From positions 1-43,923 of the forward strand of contig DUOK01000132.1 in assembly GCA_012838865.1 (NCBI GenBank): a stretch of DNA of 43,923 nt, read 5' to 3'. This document shows, piece after piece, positions 1 through 8,120 of the stretch. This DNA is from Bacteroidales bacterium. GTDB lineage: Bacteria; Bacteroidota; Bacteroidia; Bacteroidales; Marinilabiliaceae. The notes under the pieces are model-generated. The model did no database searches, was not told the DNA's origin, and saw nothing but the letters and a program-made list of their open reading frames with translations. The position numbers were made by a program, and so were the translations under genes. Numbering within the stretch: position 1 is the stretch's first letter; each line of letters opens with the position of its first letter.

Positions 1-66
1 ATATGGACACCCGCAAAGAAAATGGACGCAGGGAATAATAGATTATTTTCAAATCCATTTTATTGA
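1..66 (+). CDS. C-terminal tail of a protein entering from the left edge, possibly SusD/RagB-like
   Basis: An open frame runs from the window edge to a TGA at 64-66 and gives about 21 residues ending in SNPFY. The spacing of P, D, N, N, NP and a final aromatic residue resembles the C-terminus of SusD/RagB outer-membrane nutrient-binding lipoproteins, which often end like IDANPNLxQNPGY. That resemblance is the only support. Most of the gene lies outside the window, and chance openness over 22 codons is quite possible. The next 200 bases hold no convincing gene. Confidence 0.3.
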   Translation: MWTPAKKMDAGNNRLFSNPFY

Positions 67-219
67 GGACGTCCGTATTTAGCAGGTAGTTGGGCATCGT
101 AATAGATAATTTATGAATAATGCAGGTAATACAGGCCTAATCAAGAAGACGCTTTTTTGCCGGACTGGCAGTGGGGATTTGTGAATGATGCCGCTTGGCC
201 TGGCGCTGTAATATATAAA

Positions 220-246
220 GGCCGCCGGAACCTGGTTCCGACGGCC
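220..246 (-). terminator. Rho-independent-type terminator of the small charged protein gene
   Basis: The arms GGCCGCCGGAAC and GTTCCGACGGCC pair with one mismatch around a 3-base loop. Read on the minus strand the hairpin is followed by TTTATATATT. It lies about 20 bases beyond the stop of the 72-residue minus-strand gene, which supports that gene as the real one here. Confidence 0.7.
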
Positions 247-268
247 TCACTGAGTTTAAAGTCTTGTG

Positions 269-487
269 TTAATAATAATCTTCCTCGTCTTCTACGATGT
301 CGTCTTCATAGTAATCGTCTACTTCGCTCTTGCTTGAGTAGTCGAATTCGTCCATTTCATCCATTTCGTCGTAAATGGAGGGTTTTCTGGAGCGCTTTTG
401 TTTGCCTAGCTTTACCCCCGGTTTTCCCAGGGCATCTTCGTCCTGGAACATCCCGGAATTCTTTTTGGGAAGCTTCTTTCCTTTCAT
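269..487 (-). CDS. Small charged protein with basic N-half and acidic C-tail, unknown function
   Basis: This 72-residue protein has no signal peptide or membrane segment. The first half is Lys/Arg-rich (KGKKLPKK near the start, KLGKQKRSRK around residues 27-36). The last 30 residues are almost entirely Asp, Glu, Ser and Tyr, ending DEEDYY. Such charge-segregated, low-complexity proteins are usually disordered and may bind nucleic acid or ribosomes, but I do not recognise a named family. It lies 120 bases after nfeD on the same strand and is closed by a strong hairpin terminator, so it may be co-transcribed. The plus-strand frame opposite has no protein-like features. Coding status is likely and function unknown. 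Confidence 0.65.
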   Translation of the reverse strand: MKGKKLPKKNSGMFQDEDALGKPGVKLGKQKRSRKPSIYDEMDEMDEFDYSSKSEVDDYYEDDIVEDEEDYY

Positions 488-607
488 TTTTCTGTCACTT
501 TAATTGGTTAAAATATGAATGCTTAACAGGGTGGAAAAATACAAAAAAAATGATTCCACCAACAATACTTCAACAAATTTCGGTGTTTTTTAAATAAGCT
601 GCCAGAT

Positions 608-2023
608 TTATTTGATTTTTCGAACATTAAGTTGTCCCGAGCTGTAGCTGAGCACTTTAATTTCCTCATCTTTTTCGATGTAACCCTCCATGGCGCGGGC
701 ATCGTAAATTTCGTCGTTGATGCGGACTTTTCCGGACGGACGCAAAACGGTGGCTGCACTGCCTGTTTGTCCCACCAGGGTACGGGGCTGACTGTCCACC
801 CCGATGTAGCCTTTGTCGTTGTCCTGCGAAGTATGGAGGGCCAGGCGTGAAAAGATGCCGCTTTCGGAACCCACCAGTTTGTAGCTGAGATAGATGGTCA
901 GGAGGATGCCTCCGCTGAGACCGCCCAGCACAATCAGCAGGGCTTCCAAAAACTCGCCATCGCCAACGCCGCTGAAATCGAAGACGACATTGTCGAGCAG
1001 ACTCAGAGTGAGTCCGGTTACCGCCATTACAATGCCTGAGATGCCGGCCACGCCAAAGCCCGGAATGACAAAGATCTCGAGGGCAATGAGGGCGATGCCT
1101 ATGATAAAAAGCAGGATTTCCCAATGGGCCGCCAGTCCGTCGAGGTATAAGGGTGCAAAGTATAAGACGGCAGCAATCAGGGCAGCCAGTATGGGAAAGC
1201 CGATTCCCGGTGATTGCAATTCAAAGTAGAGGCCGCCGATGATGAGCAGGATGAGAATGCCGCGCAGAATGGGACTGGTAAGGAAGCCTTTGATGTCGTC
1301 GAAGGCGGTGGGACGAAAGGATACGGTGCGGGCATCGCTCATTCCGATTTGTGCTTTAACTTCGTCGATGTTGTTGGCTATGCCGTCGCAATAGCCGTGC
1401 TCAATGGCTTCCATGGTGGTAAAGGTGAGTACCTTGGCCGAGTCGATGATGCCGGGAATGCTGACCCGGTCGTCGACCATGGCTTCGGCAATGCGCGGGT
1501 CACGCCGCCATTGCAGAATGGTGTCGTTGCCCGCAATCAGCGTATCGTGTCCGTGGGCCTCGGCGGTGGCACGGATGGTGGAGCGCATGTAGGACTGGTA
1601 TTTGTCGGGCATTTGCTCGCCACTCTGGTTTACAACGGTGGCTGCGCCAATATTGGCCCCGGGACGCATGTATATTTTTTTTGCAGCAATGGATATCAGC
1701 GCCCCGGCACTGGCTGCGTTGTTGTCGATGAATACGTAAACGGGAATTTCGCTGTTGAGTATTTTGGTCCGGATGGAGTCGGCAAACAGGACCTCGCCGC
1801 CATAGGTGTTCAGGTGAACAATGATGGCCTTGGCATGCAGCTCCCGGGCTTCGGCAAAACCACGCTGGGTGTGCACCCAGCTGGTACTGTTGATGTTGCT
1901 GAATATGGGCAGGCGGTATACCAGGTGGGTGCTGTCTTTGGGTGTGTTGTCTTCGGTCTGGGCCTGAACAGTGCTGGTCAACAGAAGTAAAAGACTTGCC
2001 AGCAGAATGGTGCATCGTTTCAT
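608..2023 (-). CDS. nfeD: NfeD long-form membrane-bound ClpP-class serine protease
   Basis: This 471-residue protein has the three-part build of long NfeD proteins. A signal peptide (about 1-22) is followed by a ClpP-like serine protease domain (about 35-230). A run of hydrophobic helices (about 255-385) then leads to a C-terminal OB-fold NfeD domain (about 410-471). The likely nucleophile is S105 in AASAGA, and the probable general base is K141, as in the Ser-Lys dyad of the archaeal homologue. GGE at 75-77 matches the oxyanion region. Long NfeD proteins work beside stomatin-like SPFH proteins in membrane quality control. No SPFH gene is adjacent here, so the partner must be elsewhere or upstream of the window. 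It is transcribed divergently from purB. Confidence 0.9.
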   Translation of the reverse strand: MKRCTILLASLLLLLTSTVQAQTEDNTPKDSTHLVYRLPIFSNINSTSWVHTQRGFAEARELHAKAIIVHLNTYGGEVLFADSIRTKILNSEIPVYVFIDNNAASAGALISIAAKKIYMRPGANIGAATVVNQSGEQMPDKYQSYMRSTIRATAEAHGHDTLIAGNDTILQWRRDPRIAEAMVDDRVSIPGIIDSAKVLTFTTMEAIEHGYCDGIANNIDEVKAQIGMSDARTVSFRPTAFDDIKGFLTSPILRGILILLIIGGLYFELQSPGIGFPILAALIAAVLYFAPLYLDGLAAHWEILLFIIGIALIALEIFVIPGFGVAGISGIVMAVTGLTLSLLDNVVFDFSGVGDGEFLEALLIVLGGLSGGILLTIYLSYKLVGSESGIFSRLALHTSQDNDKGYIGVDSQPRTLVGQTGSAATVLRPSGKVRINDEIYDARAMEGYIEKDEEIKVLSYSSGQLNVRKIK

Positions 2024-2040
2024 GGGACTCGATTTTTTAT

Positions 2041-2048
2041 CAAAAATA
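2041..2048 (-). promoter_or_regulatory. Bacteroidota-type -7 element for nfeD
   Basis: On the minus strand the bases read TATTTTTG, matching TAnnTTTG, about 18 bases before the nfeD start codon. No clear -33 TTTG box was found at the usual distance, so this is a half-match only. Confidence 0.4.
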
Positions 2049-2175
2049 GCAAATTAAAGTTTCCGAGGGCAGGGTGGAGCGGCTTATTTTAAAGCGGATG
2101 CTACAGATGGACTGCTTTGTCCTGAAGCCTGCAATGCTCCACACATCTGAGGGTGCTGGTTTCGTTGCTTTTTTG

Positions 2176-2183
2176 TAACTTTG
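2176..2183 (+). promoter_or_regulatory. Bacteroidota-type -7 element for purB
   Basis: TAACTTTG matches the TAnnTTTG consensus exactly and lies 24 bases before the ATG chosen for purB. It overlaps the alternative upstream TTG start at 2181, which argues that the longer reading begins inside the promoter and is not translated. The -33 box is weak. Confidence 0.55.
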
Positions 2184-2207
2184 CAGCTTAATTGTAAACC
2201 GATAATC

Positions 2208-3563
2208 ATGCTCAACATTCAGTTGCTTACTGCAATTTCTCCCATTGATGGCCGCTACCGCGATAAAGTGGACGGATTGGCCTTGTATTTTTCGGAATAT
2301 GCCCTCATTCGTTACCGGGTGATGGTCGAAATCGAATATTTTATTTCGCTTTGTGACCTGCCTTTGCCACAGCTGAGTGGTTTCGATAGGGCCTTGTATG
2401 GTGATTTGCGTAAGATATATAAAGATTTCACCTTGGAAGATGCCGAGAAAGTAAAGGGTATTGAGGCGGTAACCAACCACGATGTTAAGGCGGTAGAATA
2501 TTTCATTAAGGAGCGTTTTGACCTGCTGAAGCTGGAGGCCTATAAGGAGTTTATTCATTTTGGACTGACTTCGCAGGACATCAACAATACGGCTGTGCCG
2601 GCTTCCTTGCGTGATGCGGTACACGATATTTATTATCCGCTGCTGGAGGAGTTGATCGCTACTCTGGAGCAATTGGCTGAGGATTGGAAAGAGGTGGCCA
2701 TGTTGGCTAAGACGCACGGACAGCCGGCTTCACCCACTCGCCTGGGTAAGGAAATCAGGGTGTTTGTAGAGCGCTTGAATACCCAGTTGAATCTGCTTAA
2801 AGGCATTCCCTGTTCGGCCAAGTTTGGCGGAGCCACGGGCAACTTTAATGCCCATCATGCAGCTTATCCGCAGATCGACTGGGTGGCTTTTGGCAACAAC
2901 TTTTTGAACGATGCCTTAAAGCTGGAGCGGGAGCAGTTGACCACGCAAATCAGTAACTACGACAATCTGGCGGCCTCCTTCGATAATTTTAAGCGCATCA
3001 ATACCATCATGCTGGATTTGAGTCGCGATATGTGGACCTACATCATGATGGAGTATTTCAAACAAAAAATTAAGAAGGGCGAAGTGGGCTCCAGCGCCAT
3101 GCCGCATAAGGTGAATCCCATCGATTTTGAAAATGCAGAGGGCAACCTGGGAATAGCCAATGCTTTGTTTGAGCATCTTGCTGCAAAATTGCCCGTTTCA
3201 CGTTTGCAGCGCGACTTGACCGACAGTACGGTGTTGCGCAATATTGGGGTGCCGCTGGGCCATACGGTTTTGGCCATTAAGTCCATTCAGAAAGGTTTGA
3301 GTAAGCTCTTGCTGAATGAGAAGGCGATTCAGCGCGACCTGGAAAACAATTGGGCGGTGGTGGCCGAAGGCATACAAACCATTTTGCGCAGAGAGGCTTA
3401 CCCCAATCCTTATGAAGCGCTGAAAGAACTGACGCGCACCAATACCGTAATCGACGGTCCTGCCATAGCTGCTTTTGTGGAAACCCTGGAGGTATCGGAG
3501 ACGGTGAAGGAAGAATTGCGTCGCTTGAGCCCCTCGTCGTACACCGGCGTTGATTTGTATTAA
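2208..3563 (+). CDS. purB: Adenylosuccinate lyase
   Basis: This enzyme makes fumarate in two steps of purine synthesis: SAICAR to AICAR, and adenylosuccinate to AMP. The 451-residue protein aligns by eye along its whole length with the E. coli-type enzyme (456 residues). It has the N-terminal SPIDGRYRDKV, THGQPASPTRLGKE in the middle, and the fumarase/aspartase superfamily signature GSSAMPHKVNP at 294-304, which contains the catalytic serine loop. KLPVSRLQRDLTDSTVLRN follows, as in PurB. The ATG at 2208 is preferred over a TTG nine codons upstream because that extension overlaps the promoter and the family begins at this point. It is probably monocistronic, since a hairpin follows directly. 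Confidence 0.97.
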   Translation: MLNIQLLTAISPIDGRYRDKVDGLALYFSEYALIRYRVMVEIEYFISLCDLPLPQLSGFDRALYGDLRKIYKDFTLEDAEKVKGIEAVTNHDVKAVEYFIKERFDLLKLEAYKEFIHFGLTSQDINNTAVPASLRDAVHDIYYPLLEELIATLEQLAEDWKEVAMLAKTHGQPASPTRLGKEIRVFVERLNTQLNLLKGIPCSAKFGGATGNFNAHHAAYPQIDWVAFGNNFLNDALKLEREQLTTQISNYDNLAASFDNFKRINTIMLDLSRDMWTYIMMEYFKQKIKKGEVGSSAMPHKVNPIDFENAEGNLGIANALFEHLAAKLPVSRLQRDLTDSTVLRNIGVPLGHTVLAIKSIQKGLSKLLLNEKAIQRDLENNWAVVAEGIQTILRREAYPNPYEALKELTRTNTVIDGPAIAAFVETLEVSETVKEELRRLSPSSYTGVDLY

Positions 3564-3571
3564 CATAAAGG

Positions 3572-3600
3572 CCCGGGCCCTGTAGCCCGGGTTTATTTAT
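3572..3600 (+). terminator. Terminator-like hairpin after purB
   Basis: CCCGGGC (3572-3578) pairs perfectly with GCCCGGG (3585-3591) and is followed by TTTATTTATT. It lies only 10 bases from the ABC transporter start, so read-through may feed that gene. Confidence 0.7.
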
Positions 3601-3601
3601 T

Positions 3602-5458
3602 ATGCCTCATTTTATGAAGGAATTTTTTAAGATTGCCTGGCGTTTTCTTCGTCCCTATAAACATTTGCTTGGGCTCAACTTTGTTTTTAACTTGTTGAGT
3701 GCCCTTTTTGCGGTGTTTTCTATTGCCCTGATTATTCCCATTCTGCAGATTATTTTTCAAATGGAAAGTAAGGTGTATGAATTCCAGGCCAATGCGGTTT
3801 CTCTCTCCCCCTTTCAGTTTGATGTTTCGGCACTCCAAAACAACCTCTATTATTACATCACCTTGTATAAGGATGAGTATGGTCCGGGTTGGGCCCTTTT
3901 GTTTGTTGGGGTTTTTCTGGTGCTGGCTACTTTTTTAAAGGTGGGAACCACCTTTTTGGCCTCTTATACGAGTGTGGGCCTGCGAAATGGGGTGGTGCGC
4001 GATTTACGTCGCTTGCTGTACGATAAAATTTTGGCCCTTCCGATGGCTTTTTTCAGTTCGGAACGCAAGGGGGACATCATTTCCCGTTCGACCGGAGATG
4101 TGCAGGAGGTAGAAAACTCCATAATGGCTTCGCTTGACCTGGTTTTAAAGAACCCGGTACTTATAGTGGTTTACCTGGTTACGCTGTTGATATTTAGTGT
4201 GGAGCTCACCCTTTTTGTGATGGTTATGTTGCCGATAGCCGGTTTTATTATTGGTCGCATTGGCAAGAGTTTGAAGAAGAAGTCGAAACGTGGTCAGGAA
4301 AAGATGGGCGTAATTCTGGGTGTGCTGGAGGAAACCCTTTCGGGTTTACGGATTATTAAAGCTTTTAATGCCGAAAAGCGTATGAACGAACGCTATTCGC
4401 ATGAAATTGAAGATTATCGGCATATTATGAATCGTTTGATGCGGCGGCGGGAATTGGCGCATCCGGTGAGTGAACTGTTGGGTACCATTGTTATGGTGAT
4501 GGTGGTTTGGTTTGGTGGCACTCTGATTTTGAGTACGGAGAATCACCTTGACCCGGCTACCTTTATGTCCTATGTGGGTGTTTTTTACTTGATCATTCAG
4601 CCCGCCAAGGCCTTTTCGCAGGGTTTTTTCAGTATTCAGAAAGGTTTGGCCGCCTACGACCGCATCGATATGGTGCTGAAAGCCGATGTGAGTATTAAGG
4701 AGAAGGCGGATGCCCGGACGGTGAATACCCTGGAGCACAGCATCGAATACCGCGACGTAACTTTCGCTTATCACGATAGGCCTGTTTTGAAGAAGGTGAG
4801 CCTCGAGATTCCCAAAGGCAAGACCATTGCACTTGTGGGGCAGTCGGGCAGCGGCAAATCGACCTTTGTCGATTTGCTGCCGCGTTTGTACGACATTCAG
4901 CAGGGCAGCATCTGTATCGACGGGGTGGATATTCGTGATTTAAAGATTCATGACCTGCGGGATTTGATGGGCAATGTGAATCAGGAGGCGATTCTTTTCA
5001 ACGATACCATTTACAACAATATTGTTTTTGGTGTGGACAGTGCTGCTCCGGAGGAAGTGGAGGCTGCGGCCAGGGTGGCCAACGCGCACGATTTCATCAT
5101 GGAGACGGAGGATGGTTACCAAACGATGATTGGCGATCGGGGCGGAAAGCTTTCCGGTGGTCAGCGTCAACGCCTGAGTATTGCCCGGGCAGTGCTTAAG
5201 AATCCCCCCATATTGATTTTAGATGAGGCTACTTCGGCCCTCGATACCGAATCGGAATTGTTGGTTCAGCAAGCCTTGGAAAATCTGATGGCCAATCGTA
5301 CATCGATTGTTATTGCGCACCGTTTGTCCACCGTCCGAAATGCAGATTTGATTTGCGTATTTCATGAGGGAGAGATTGTGGAAAGGGGAACGCATGAGGC
5401 CTTGCTGGCTGCTGATGGGATTTATAAGAAATTGCACGGTCTGCAAATGCGTGATTAG
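3602..5458 (+). CDS. MsbA-like ABC exporter, fused permease and ATPase
   Basis: This 618-residue half-transporter would act as a homodimer in the inner membrane. The N-terminal ~340 residues form a type-1 ABC exporter membrane domain with about six hydrophobic segments. The ATPase domain follows, with Walker A GQSGSGKST at 413-421, the ABC signature LSGGQ at 517-521, Walker B ILILDE at 537-542 and the switch histidine in IAHRLSTVRNAD. Closest by eye are MsbA-type lipid A flippases and related multidrug exporters. Substrate cannot be read from sequence, and no lipid A genes adjoin. ATG at 3602 fits the frame, though M5 is an alternative start. A putative secreted HExxH protein follows 47 bases downstream on the same strand and may be co-transcribed. 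Confidence 0.9.
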   Translation: MPHFMKEFFKIAWRFLRPYKHLLGLNFVFNLLSALFAVFSIALIIPILQIIFQMESKVYEFQANAVSLSPFQFDVSALQNNLYYYITLYKDEYGPGWALLFVGVFLVLATFLKVGTTFLASYTSVGLRNGVVRDLRRLLYDKILALPMAFFSSERKGDIISRSTGDVQEVENSIMASLDLVLKNPVLIVVYLVTLLIFSVELTLFVMVMLPIAGFIIGRIGKSLKKKSKRGQEKMGVILGVLEETLSGLRIIKAFNAEKRMNERYSHEIEDYRHIMNRLMRRRELAHPVSELLGTIVMVMVVWFGGTLILSTENHLDPATFMSYVGVFYLIIQPAKAFSQGFFSIQKGLAAYDRIDMVLKADVSIKEKADARTVNTLEHSIEYRDVTFAYHDRPVLKKVSLEIPKGKTIALVGQSGSGKSTFVDLLPRLYDIQQGSICIDGVDIRDLKIHDLRDLMGNVNQEAILFNDTIYNNIVFGVDSAAPEEVEAAARVANAHDFIMETEDGYQTMIGDRGGKLSGGQRQRLSIARAVLKNPPILILDEATSALDTESELLVQQALENLMANRTSIVIAHRLSTVRNADLICVFHEGEIVERGTHEALLAADGIYKKLHGLQMRD

Positions 5459-5505
5459 GAAACTTTTAGACCGGGAATGGCGTACAAGGGACATAAGGTA
5501 TTGCT

Positions 5506-6168
5506 ATGCGGAAGCTTTGGATAACAGCGGGTTTGTTTTTGGGCTGGGGAGCTTATGTGCTTGCCGGACAGCAGACGGAAGTTTCCGGGAGCAATTGTTG
5601 TGGCGTGTTACCTGCTTCGTGGGAGGTGCCTGAGGCCTATTGTTCACTTTTTGCTGCAGCGGCTGAATTGGTTCCCGATTTGCAGCAGGAGCGGATTCGA
5701 GTAAGAGAACGGTCCTTGTCGACCACCATGGCGGCCCGTCCTGTTTTGGGAAGTCTACTGTTTCGCAGTCGCGACCAGCGAACTTACCTGATTGAAATTA
5801 ATGTCAATAAGGACTTTGAGGGCGTGCTTTTACATGAAGTTCCGGAGGCCGCTCAATTGGGACTTGTTTTGCATGAGTTGATGCACATTAAGGATTATCG
5901 GGAGCGTAATGTTTGGGGGGTAGCAGAAAGAGGGTGGCAATATTTGTCGCAACGTGGGAAGATGCGTTTTGAATGGGAAATTGACCGCATGTTGCTGAAG
6001 GCCGGACTGGAGACCTATCTCTTGTTGTGGGCCCAATTTGTGATGGAGGAGTCGGAGGCCAGCGAGGCTTACAAAGAGTTTAAACGGGAGGTGTACATGA
6101 CGCCTGTCGAGATATTTATTGATTTGGAGGAGGATGGCGTGTTGCAGGATCACCGTCTGGTTATTTGA
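5506..6168 (+). CDS. Exported protein with HExxH motif, possible metallopeptidase
   Basis: This 220-residue protein begins with a likely signal peptide (hydrophobic 4-20). The segment LGLVLHELMHIKDYRE places H123-E124-L-M-H127 in a helix-like context, the zinc-binding HExxH pattern of metallopeptidases. About 28 residues later, FEWEID at 155-160 resembles the ExExxxD third-ligand region of gluzincins such as M48 (typically FEADR), so E156 or E158 could be the third ligand. Two adjacent Cys (31-32) follow the signal region. I do not recognise a named family. A periplasmic or surface protease is an inference from these motifs. It is likely co-transcribed with the ABC exporter upstream. Confidence 0.7.
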   Translation: MRKLWITAGLFLGWGAYVLAGQQTEVSGSNCCGVLPASWEVPEAYCSLFAAAAELVPDLQQERIRVRERSLSTTMAARPVLGSLLFRSRDQRTYLIEINVNKDFEGVLLHEVPEAAQLGLVLHELMHIKDYRERNVWGVAERGWQYLSQRGKMRFEWEIDRMLLKAGLETYLLLWAQFVMEESEASEAYKEFKREVYMTPVEIFIDLEEDGVLQDHRLVI

Positions 6169-6240
6169 GCGGCACGATTTCTGCTGGAAAGATACGAGGA
6201 GTTTTTTGGGAGTCAACATCAGATTTATGGGAGGGGAGTT

Positions 6241-6591
6241 ATGAAGATAGTTTTTACCGCAGTTCGTAAGTTTTTATTTTTTTGTCTGCTGTTTGGGCAT
6301 TGGGGGCTTTTTGCGCTGGATGTTCGAGCCGGCAATAGTGTAGCGGAAAACCAGCTAAAGGTTTTTACTGATTCCTATACCGGAGAGCTGGTGATGCAAA
6401 ATCCAATTGAGGGTGCCTGGCAGGTTCAATTGTTTGATCTGACCGGCAAAGAAGTTTTTAAACAACAAATAGAGGAGGGCACCATGGTATACCGTATGGA
6501 TCGCAGTGCCTTGCGCAAAGGTATTTATCTTCTTCGTTTTACCCCGGCTCCCGGGGTGGAAGCTGCCACCATAAAGGTCATGCTGCCCTAA
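6241..6591 (+). CDS. Small secreted protein made almost entirely of a T9SS sorting-domain-like fold
   Basis: This 116-residue protein has a signal peptide (about 1-31) and then only about 85 residues. These resemble the type A C-terminal sorting domain of type IX secretion cargo. LFDLTGKEVFKQQI, the YRMDRSALRKGIYLLRF segment and a final basic/hydrophobic strand (IKVMLP) follow the LYDxxGxxV ... L..GxYxVx ... KxxV pattern. Such domains normally sit at the end of large secreted proteins and are removed on export. Here no cargo domain precedes it. It may be a stand-alone surface protein, a decayed cargo gene, or an unrelated beta-sandwich. No frameshifted cargo was seen upstream, since the gene before it has a different character. 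Confidence 0.65.
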   Translation: MKIVFTAVRKFLFFCLLFGHWGLFALDVRAGNSVAENQLKVFTDSYTGELVMQNPIEGAWQVQLFDLTGKEVFKQQIEEGTMVYRMDRSALRKGIYLLRFTPAPGVEAATIKVMLP

Positions 6592-6620
6592 GCTGCATTA
6601 TTCATAAATTATCTATTGTC

Positions 6621-7094
6621 TTAATCTGCCTTTTCCGGGATAAAAATTAAGGAGATGCTGTTGACACAGTGTCTGGTGTTTTTTTGGGTAAACCGTTCTC
6701 CGGTAAATACATGACCCAAATGCCCCTTGCAGCGGGCACAAATTATTTCTGTTCTTCTTCCGTCGGCATCCGGAATTCTTTCTACTGCTCCTTTAATGGT
6801 GTCGTCGAAGGATGGCCACCCACAGTGGGCATCAAATTTGTCGGCACTCCTGTAAAGGTGCGCTCCGCATCGCTTACATGTGTAGGTGCCTTTTTCACGG
6901 TGCAGGTAATATTCTCCTGTAAAAGGTCTTTCTGTTCCCTTGTCTATGATTACCCGTTCTTCTTCGGGACTGAGCATGCGAAATTCAAATTTTTGCATAG
7001 TAGTATCGCTTTGGTGAGCTGTGTTTGTTTCTTGGGCCAGTGTAGGCACAAGGACCAATAAGGCACCCAACAGAAGTGTCGTTTTTTTCCACAT
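6621..7094 (-). CDS. msrB: Peptide methionine-R-sulfoxide reductase, exported
   Basis: This enzyme reduces methionine-R-sulfoxide in damaged proteins. The 157-residue protein has a signal peptide (1-20), so it acts outside the cytoplasm. The MsrB domain shows the structural zinc cysteines in CKRC (C73, C76) and CARC (C119, C122), CGWPSF at 91-96 and the catalytic cysteine C143 in RHCVNS. The chosen start is the ATG at 7094, preceded by AAGGAAA. The frame opens nine codons earlier, but that would put charged residues ahead of the signal peptide. It stands alone and converges on the sorting-domain gene with a 29-base gap. Confidence 0.95.
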   Translation of the reverse strand: MWKKTTLLLGALLVLVPTLAQETNTAHQSDTTMQKFEFRMLSPEEERVIIDKGTERPFTGEYYLHREKGTYTCKRCGAHLYRSADKFDAHCGWPSFDDTIKGAVERIPDADGRRTEIICARCKGHLGHVFTGERFTQKNTRHCVNSISLIFIPEKAD

Positions 7095-7150
7095 GATGTT
7101 TCCTTTTTGGACACAAGTCAACTATATATAACAATTCTAAGGTGGTTTTG

Positions 7151-7184
7151 TTTGCCGACGGCTTCTTAACTTTTGTTATATTTG
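7151..7184 (+). promoter_or_regulatory. Promoter of the etfBA-acyl-CoA dehydrogenase operon
   Basis: TTTG at 7151-7154 and TATATTTG at 7177-7184 (exact TAnnTTTG) are 22 bases apart, close to the usual Bacteroidota spacing. The etfB ATG is 37 bases further on. Confidence 0.6.
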
Positions 7185-7221
7185 TTGGTGTTAAAATTTA
7201 AAATCTACTAAACTTTATAAA

Positions 7222-8094
7222 ATGGGATTAAAAATCATTGTCCTTGCCAAGCAGGTGCCCGATACGCGCAATGTGGGTAAGGACGCTATGAAAGCCGATG
7301 GCACGGTGAACCGTGCAGCGCTTGCGGCCATTTTCAATCCGGAGGATTTGAATGCGCTGGAACAGGCCTTGCGTTTGAAGGATAAGTACAAGGACAGTAC
7401 CGTGACTTTGTTAACCATGGGACCGGGCCGGGCAGCAGACATCATACGAGAAGGGCTGTTTCGCGGTGCCGATAACGGGTTCTTGTTGACCGACAGGGCC
7501 TTTGCCGGCTCGGATACCCTGGCCACCTCTTATGCCCTGGCTTGTGCCATACGAAAAATCGGTGATTACGATTTGATTATAGCTGGTCGTCAGGCTATTG
7601 ACGGGGATACCGCTCAGGTTGGCCCGCAGGTAGCCGAGAAGCTGCATTTGCCCCAGGTAACATATGCCGAGGAAGTGTTGAAAGCTGAGAAGGGAAAAAT
7701 TACCATCAAACGTCGACTCGAAAGAGGCGTGGAGACGGTGGAAGCTCCGCTGCCTTCGGTGATTACTGTGAATAGTTCTGCGGCTCCCTGTCGCCCCCGG
7801 GCGGCCAAGTTGCTGATGAAGTACAAGCATGCACTGACCATCTCGGAACGGCATGCCAAGGCCGAAGATTATATTGATTTGTCGGCCGACCGGCCCTACC
7901 TGAATATTCAGGAGTGGAGTGTGAATGATGTGGAGGCCGATGCCAAATGGTTGGGTTTGAGTGGTTCACCCACCAAGGTGAAGAGCATTGAGAATGTGGT
8001 TTTCCAGGCCAAGGAAGCTAAAGTGTTGACGCCCTCTGATGCCGATGTGGAGGGCTTGGTAAAAGAGTTGATGGCCAATCACACCATCGGTTAG
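7222..8094 (+). CDS. etfB: Electron transfer flavoprotein beta subunit
   Basis: This 290-residue protein is the AMP/nucleotide-binding small subunit of ETF, which accepts electrons from acyl-CoA dehydrogenases. It starts with KIIVLAKQVPDTRNV and continues with AGRQAIDGDTAQVGP (around 120-134), the segment that binds nucleotide and defines the family. PRAAKLLMKYKHA, near residue 193, corresponds to the EtfB recognition loop. Length is slightly above the ~255 of mitochondrial-type EtfB and fits the FixA-like Bacteroidota form. It leads an operon with etfA 26 bases downstream and an acyl-CoA dehydrogenase after that. Confidence 0.95.
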   Translation: MGLKIIVLAKQVPDTRNVGKDAMKADGTVNRAALAAIFNPEDLNALEQALRLKDKYKDSTVTLLTMGPGRAADIIREGLFRGADNGFLLTDRAFAGSDTLATSYALACAIRKIGDYDLIIAGRQAIDGDTAQVGPQVAEKLHLPQVTYAEEVLKAEKGKITIKRRLERGVETVEAPLPSVITVNSSAAPCRPRAAKLLMKYKHALTISERHAKAEDYIDLSADRPYLNIQEWSVNDVEADAKWLGLSGSPTKVKSIENVVFQAKEAKVLTPSDADVEGLVKELMANHTIG

Positions 8095-8120
8095 GTAGTA
8101 CCGGATAAATTATACAGACT

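Noticed and set aside
157-597. 146-codon plus-strand frame opposite the small charged protein
   Set aside because: Its product lacks protein-like features, and the terminator orientation and composition favour the minus-strand gene.
1214-1990. 258-codon plus-strand frame inside nfeD
   Set aside because: It is antisense to a clearly recognised protease, with Gly/Val-rich shadow composition.
2181-2207. Upstream TTG start extending purB by nine codons
   Set aside because: It overlaps the TAACTTTG promoter element, and the family begins at the ATG at 2208.
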